NCBI GenBank assembly: GCA_003342895.1
Contig: PTFA01000020.1
Location: 3,591,437 to 3,655,436 of the forward strand
Length of the DNA stretch: 64,000 nucleotides
From: Casuarius casuarius
Lineage: Eukaryota > Chordata > Aves > Casuariiformes > Casuariidae
Reading direction: 5' to 3'
The translations under genes were made by a program, and so were the position numbers. The notes under the pieces were generated by a model. That model did not search any database and was not told the DNA's origin. It was given only the letters and a program-made list of their open reading frames with translations. Position 1 is the stretch's first letter. Each line of letters starts with the position of its first letter. Of the stretch, positions 62,901 through 64,000 are shown piece after piece.

Positions 62901-64000
62901 TTGAATTAGCTGCACTAACATGTTATGTTTAGAAAGAAGTGCTAGGTTTTGATCAGACAACTGATTTTTCTAAGTGGTATAGCTTTGAATCGTGCTGCAC
63001 AAAGCGTGTATATCCAAACAGCCTTCATGTCTTGTAGACGAAACAAGTGAGAGGAGTAATGCCAAAAAAGTTCATCCATACTGGAATGCTGAGAAAGAAA
63101 AGATACTGAAACAAATATACTGGATTCAGAAAAAGATTCTACAACAGCACCAGAAAAGCACTTCCCATCAGTTTCTGAATAAGAGTGAATTAGTATAACA
63201 CACTTTCCAGCCAAATCTGAGAAGAAACAGATACACTGCCTAATGTAATTTTGACTGATCTGGCCTTGTTTTGGCCAACCGTGAGGTCAGAAAGAGGTCA
63301 AGGAGGTCCATCATTGGTGCAGACCCTGAGTTTGGACAGATTTACAGTTTGCCATAGCTGCTGGTATGTAGGTTTGGCACAGTTCAGTCATAAAGTTTCA
63401 TCAGGACTTACAGAGAGATATGCATGGAGAGGTTGTTAAATTCACAGCCTGGATGTTACATTAGAAGAATAGATATCAGTGGGCATGATTCCTAGCTAGA
63501 ACTAGCAGGCAATTATTTTTGTATATGGTATACTCGTATAAGCCAACAAACTTCTCTGCTCAAATAAAAACAGTAGTTTACTTTATCTTTGTAGAGTCTG
63601 TTTTTGTTTGTTTGTTTGTTTTTAACAAAACAGTCTGTATTTCAATCATAGAGCAGTTATCCTTGCATAAAAAGGACAGGGATGCTGGAGTGCAGGTAAT
63701 AGCTTTTCAGCTCAGCAGTGGCCAATATGGAAAACTTGCCCAGATGAAAATTATAGGCTCAATAGTTTTCCTAATGCTCCTGTTAGAGATCAGCACATGG
63801 ATAGAAACTGAGGAAAAGACACAGATTGTCTCTGTTGAGAGTGCTAAGAGTACAATCTGCCCACTTGATAATTCATTCTTTCTCATAAATTGCATAAACA
63901 TCTATGGTTTATCCAGCCATTCTGATTTCTTTATCCAGATTTTGAAAACATACTAGGAACGAATTGAACCCCTTGTCTTTTTTTTTTTTTTTCCTTTCAC
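59950..64000. other. Upstream intergenic DNA, no gene seen
   Basis: AT-rich with a G15 run at 62403-62417, a (TTTG)n stretch near 63600-63624 and a T15 run at 63978-63992. A 145-codon plus-strand frame at 63519-63956 has no recognisable motif and no splice or promoter context. N at 61756. Confidence 0.5.
62403..62417 (+). repeat. G15 homopolymer
   Basis: Fifteen consecutive G followed by AGGGG; G-quadruplex-prone low-complexity sequence. Confidence 0.9.

Noticed and set aside
63519..63956. 145-codon plus-strand frame with hydrophobic segments
   Set aside because: AT-rich DNA yields hydrophobic translations by chance; no family resemblance and no gene context.
1..64000. CRISPR array, operon, prophage, tRNA or rRNA genes
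   Set aside because: This is vertebrate nuclear DNA; no regularly spaced repeats, no cloverleaf with tRNA box sequences and no rRNA segments were seen.

Overview
The window is a vertebrate chromosomal segment, most likely from a bird. It holds one multi-exon protein-coding gene in a long non-coding landscape. The gene is PCDH18 (protocadherin-18, delta-2 group). It lies on the minus strand from about 36.1 kb (start codon) to 28.16 kb (stop codon). All four coding exons can be joined with GT-AG splice sites and consistent phases, giving a complete 1138-residue protein; the human protein, as I recall it, is 1135. A bird or close sauropsid is inferred from the near-mammalian PCDH18 sequence, compact introns, the absence of young SINEs, LINEs and LTR elements, and a few very decayed inverted-repeat fossils of a kind I recall from sauropsid genomes. 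Species cannot be named. About fifteen isolated single N bases are scattered through the window and look like unresolved consensus positions rather than gaps.

Layout. Bases 1-27 kb, downstream of PCDH18, are AT-rich intergenic DNA with no supportable gene. They contain a CpG-retaining block (about 5.0-6.06 kb) that resembles a distal regulatory element, a decayed inverted repeat (about 6.9-7.0 kb), a diverged 66-bp tandem duplication (9.73-9.86 kb), a perfect 53-bp tandem duplication (21.34-21.44 kb), a perfect 25-bp duplication (23.19-23.24 kb) and a purine/GC-rich block (25.3-26.1 kb). Bases 27.3-28.16 kb are the probable 3' UTR. Bases 28.16-36.13 kb are the PCDH18 coding exons and three introns. 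Bases 36.13-36.7 kb hold the probable 5' UTR and a CpG-bearing promoter with an inverted CCAAT (Y) box. A (GT)22 microsatellite sits about 0.5 kb further upstream. From 37.2 to 64 kb the sequence is again gene-poor, with a pyrimidine tract (39.9 kb), a small CpG cluster (42.5 kb), a decayed repeat pair (47.3 kb), a 41-base G run (48.7 kb) and a fossil element with nested inverted repeats (59.8 kb).

Biology. PCDH18 is a cadherin-superfamily adhesion protein with six ectodomains, one transmembrane helix and a cytoplasmic tail carrying conserved delta-2 motifs and a WAVE-complex-binding (WIRS-type) motif. Its large first exon encodes the whole ectodomain, the membrane helix and the first part of the tail; three small downstream exons complete the tail. 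Developmental genes of this kind commonly sit in gene deserts with remote enhancers, which fits the flanking DNA. I found no novel multi-gene system. The observations most worth checking are isoform-level features of PCDH18, candidate regulatory blocks and fossil repeats.
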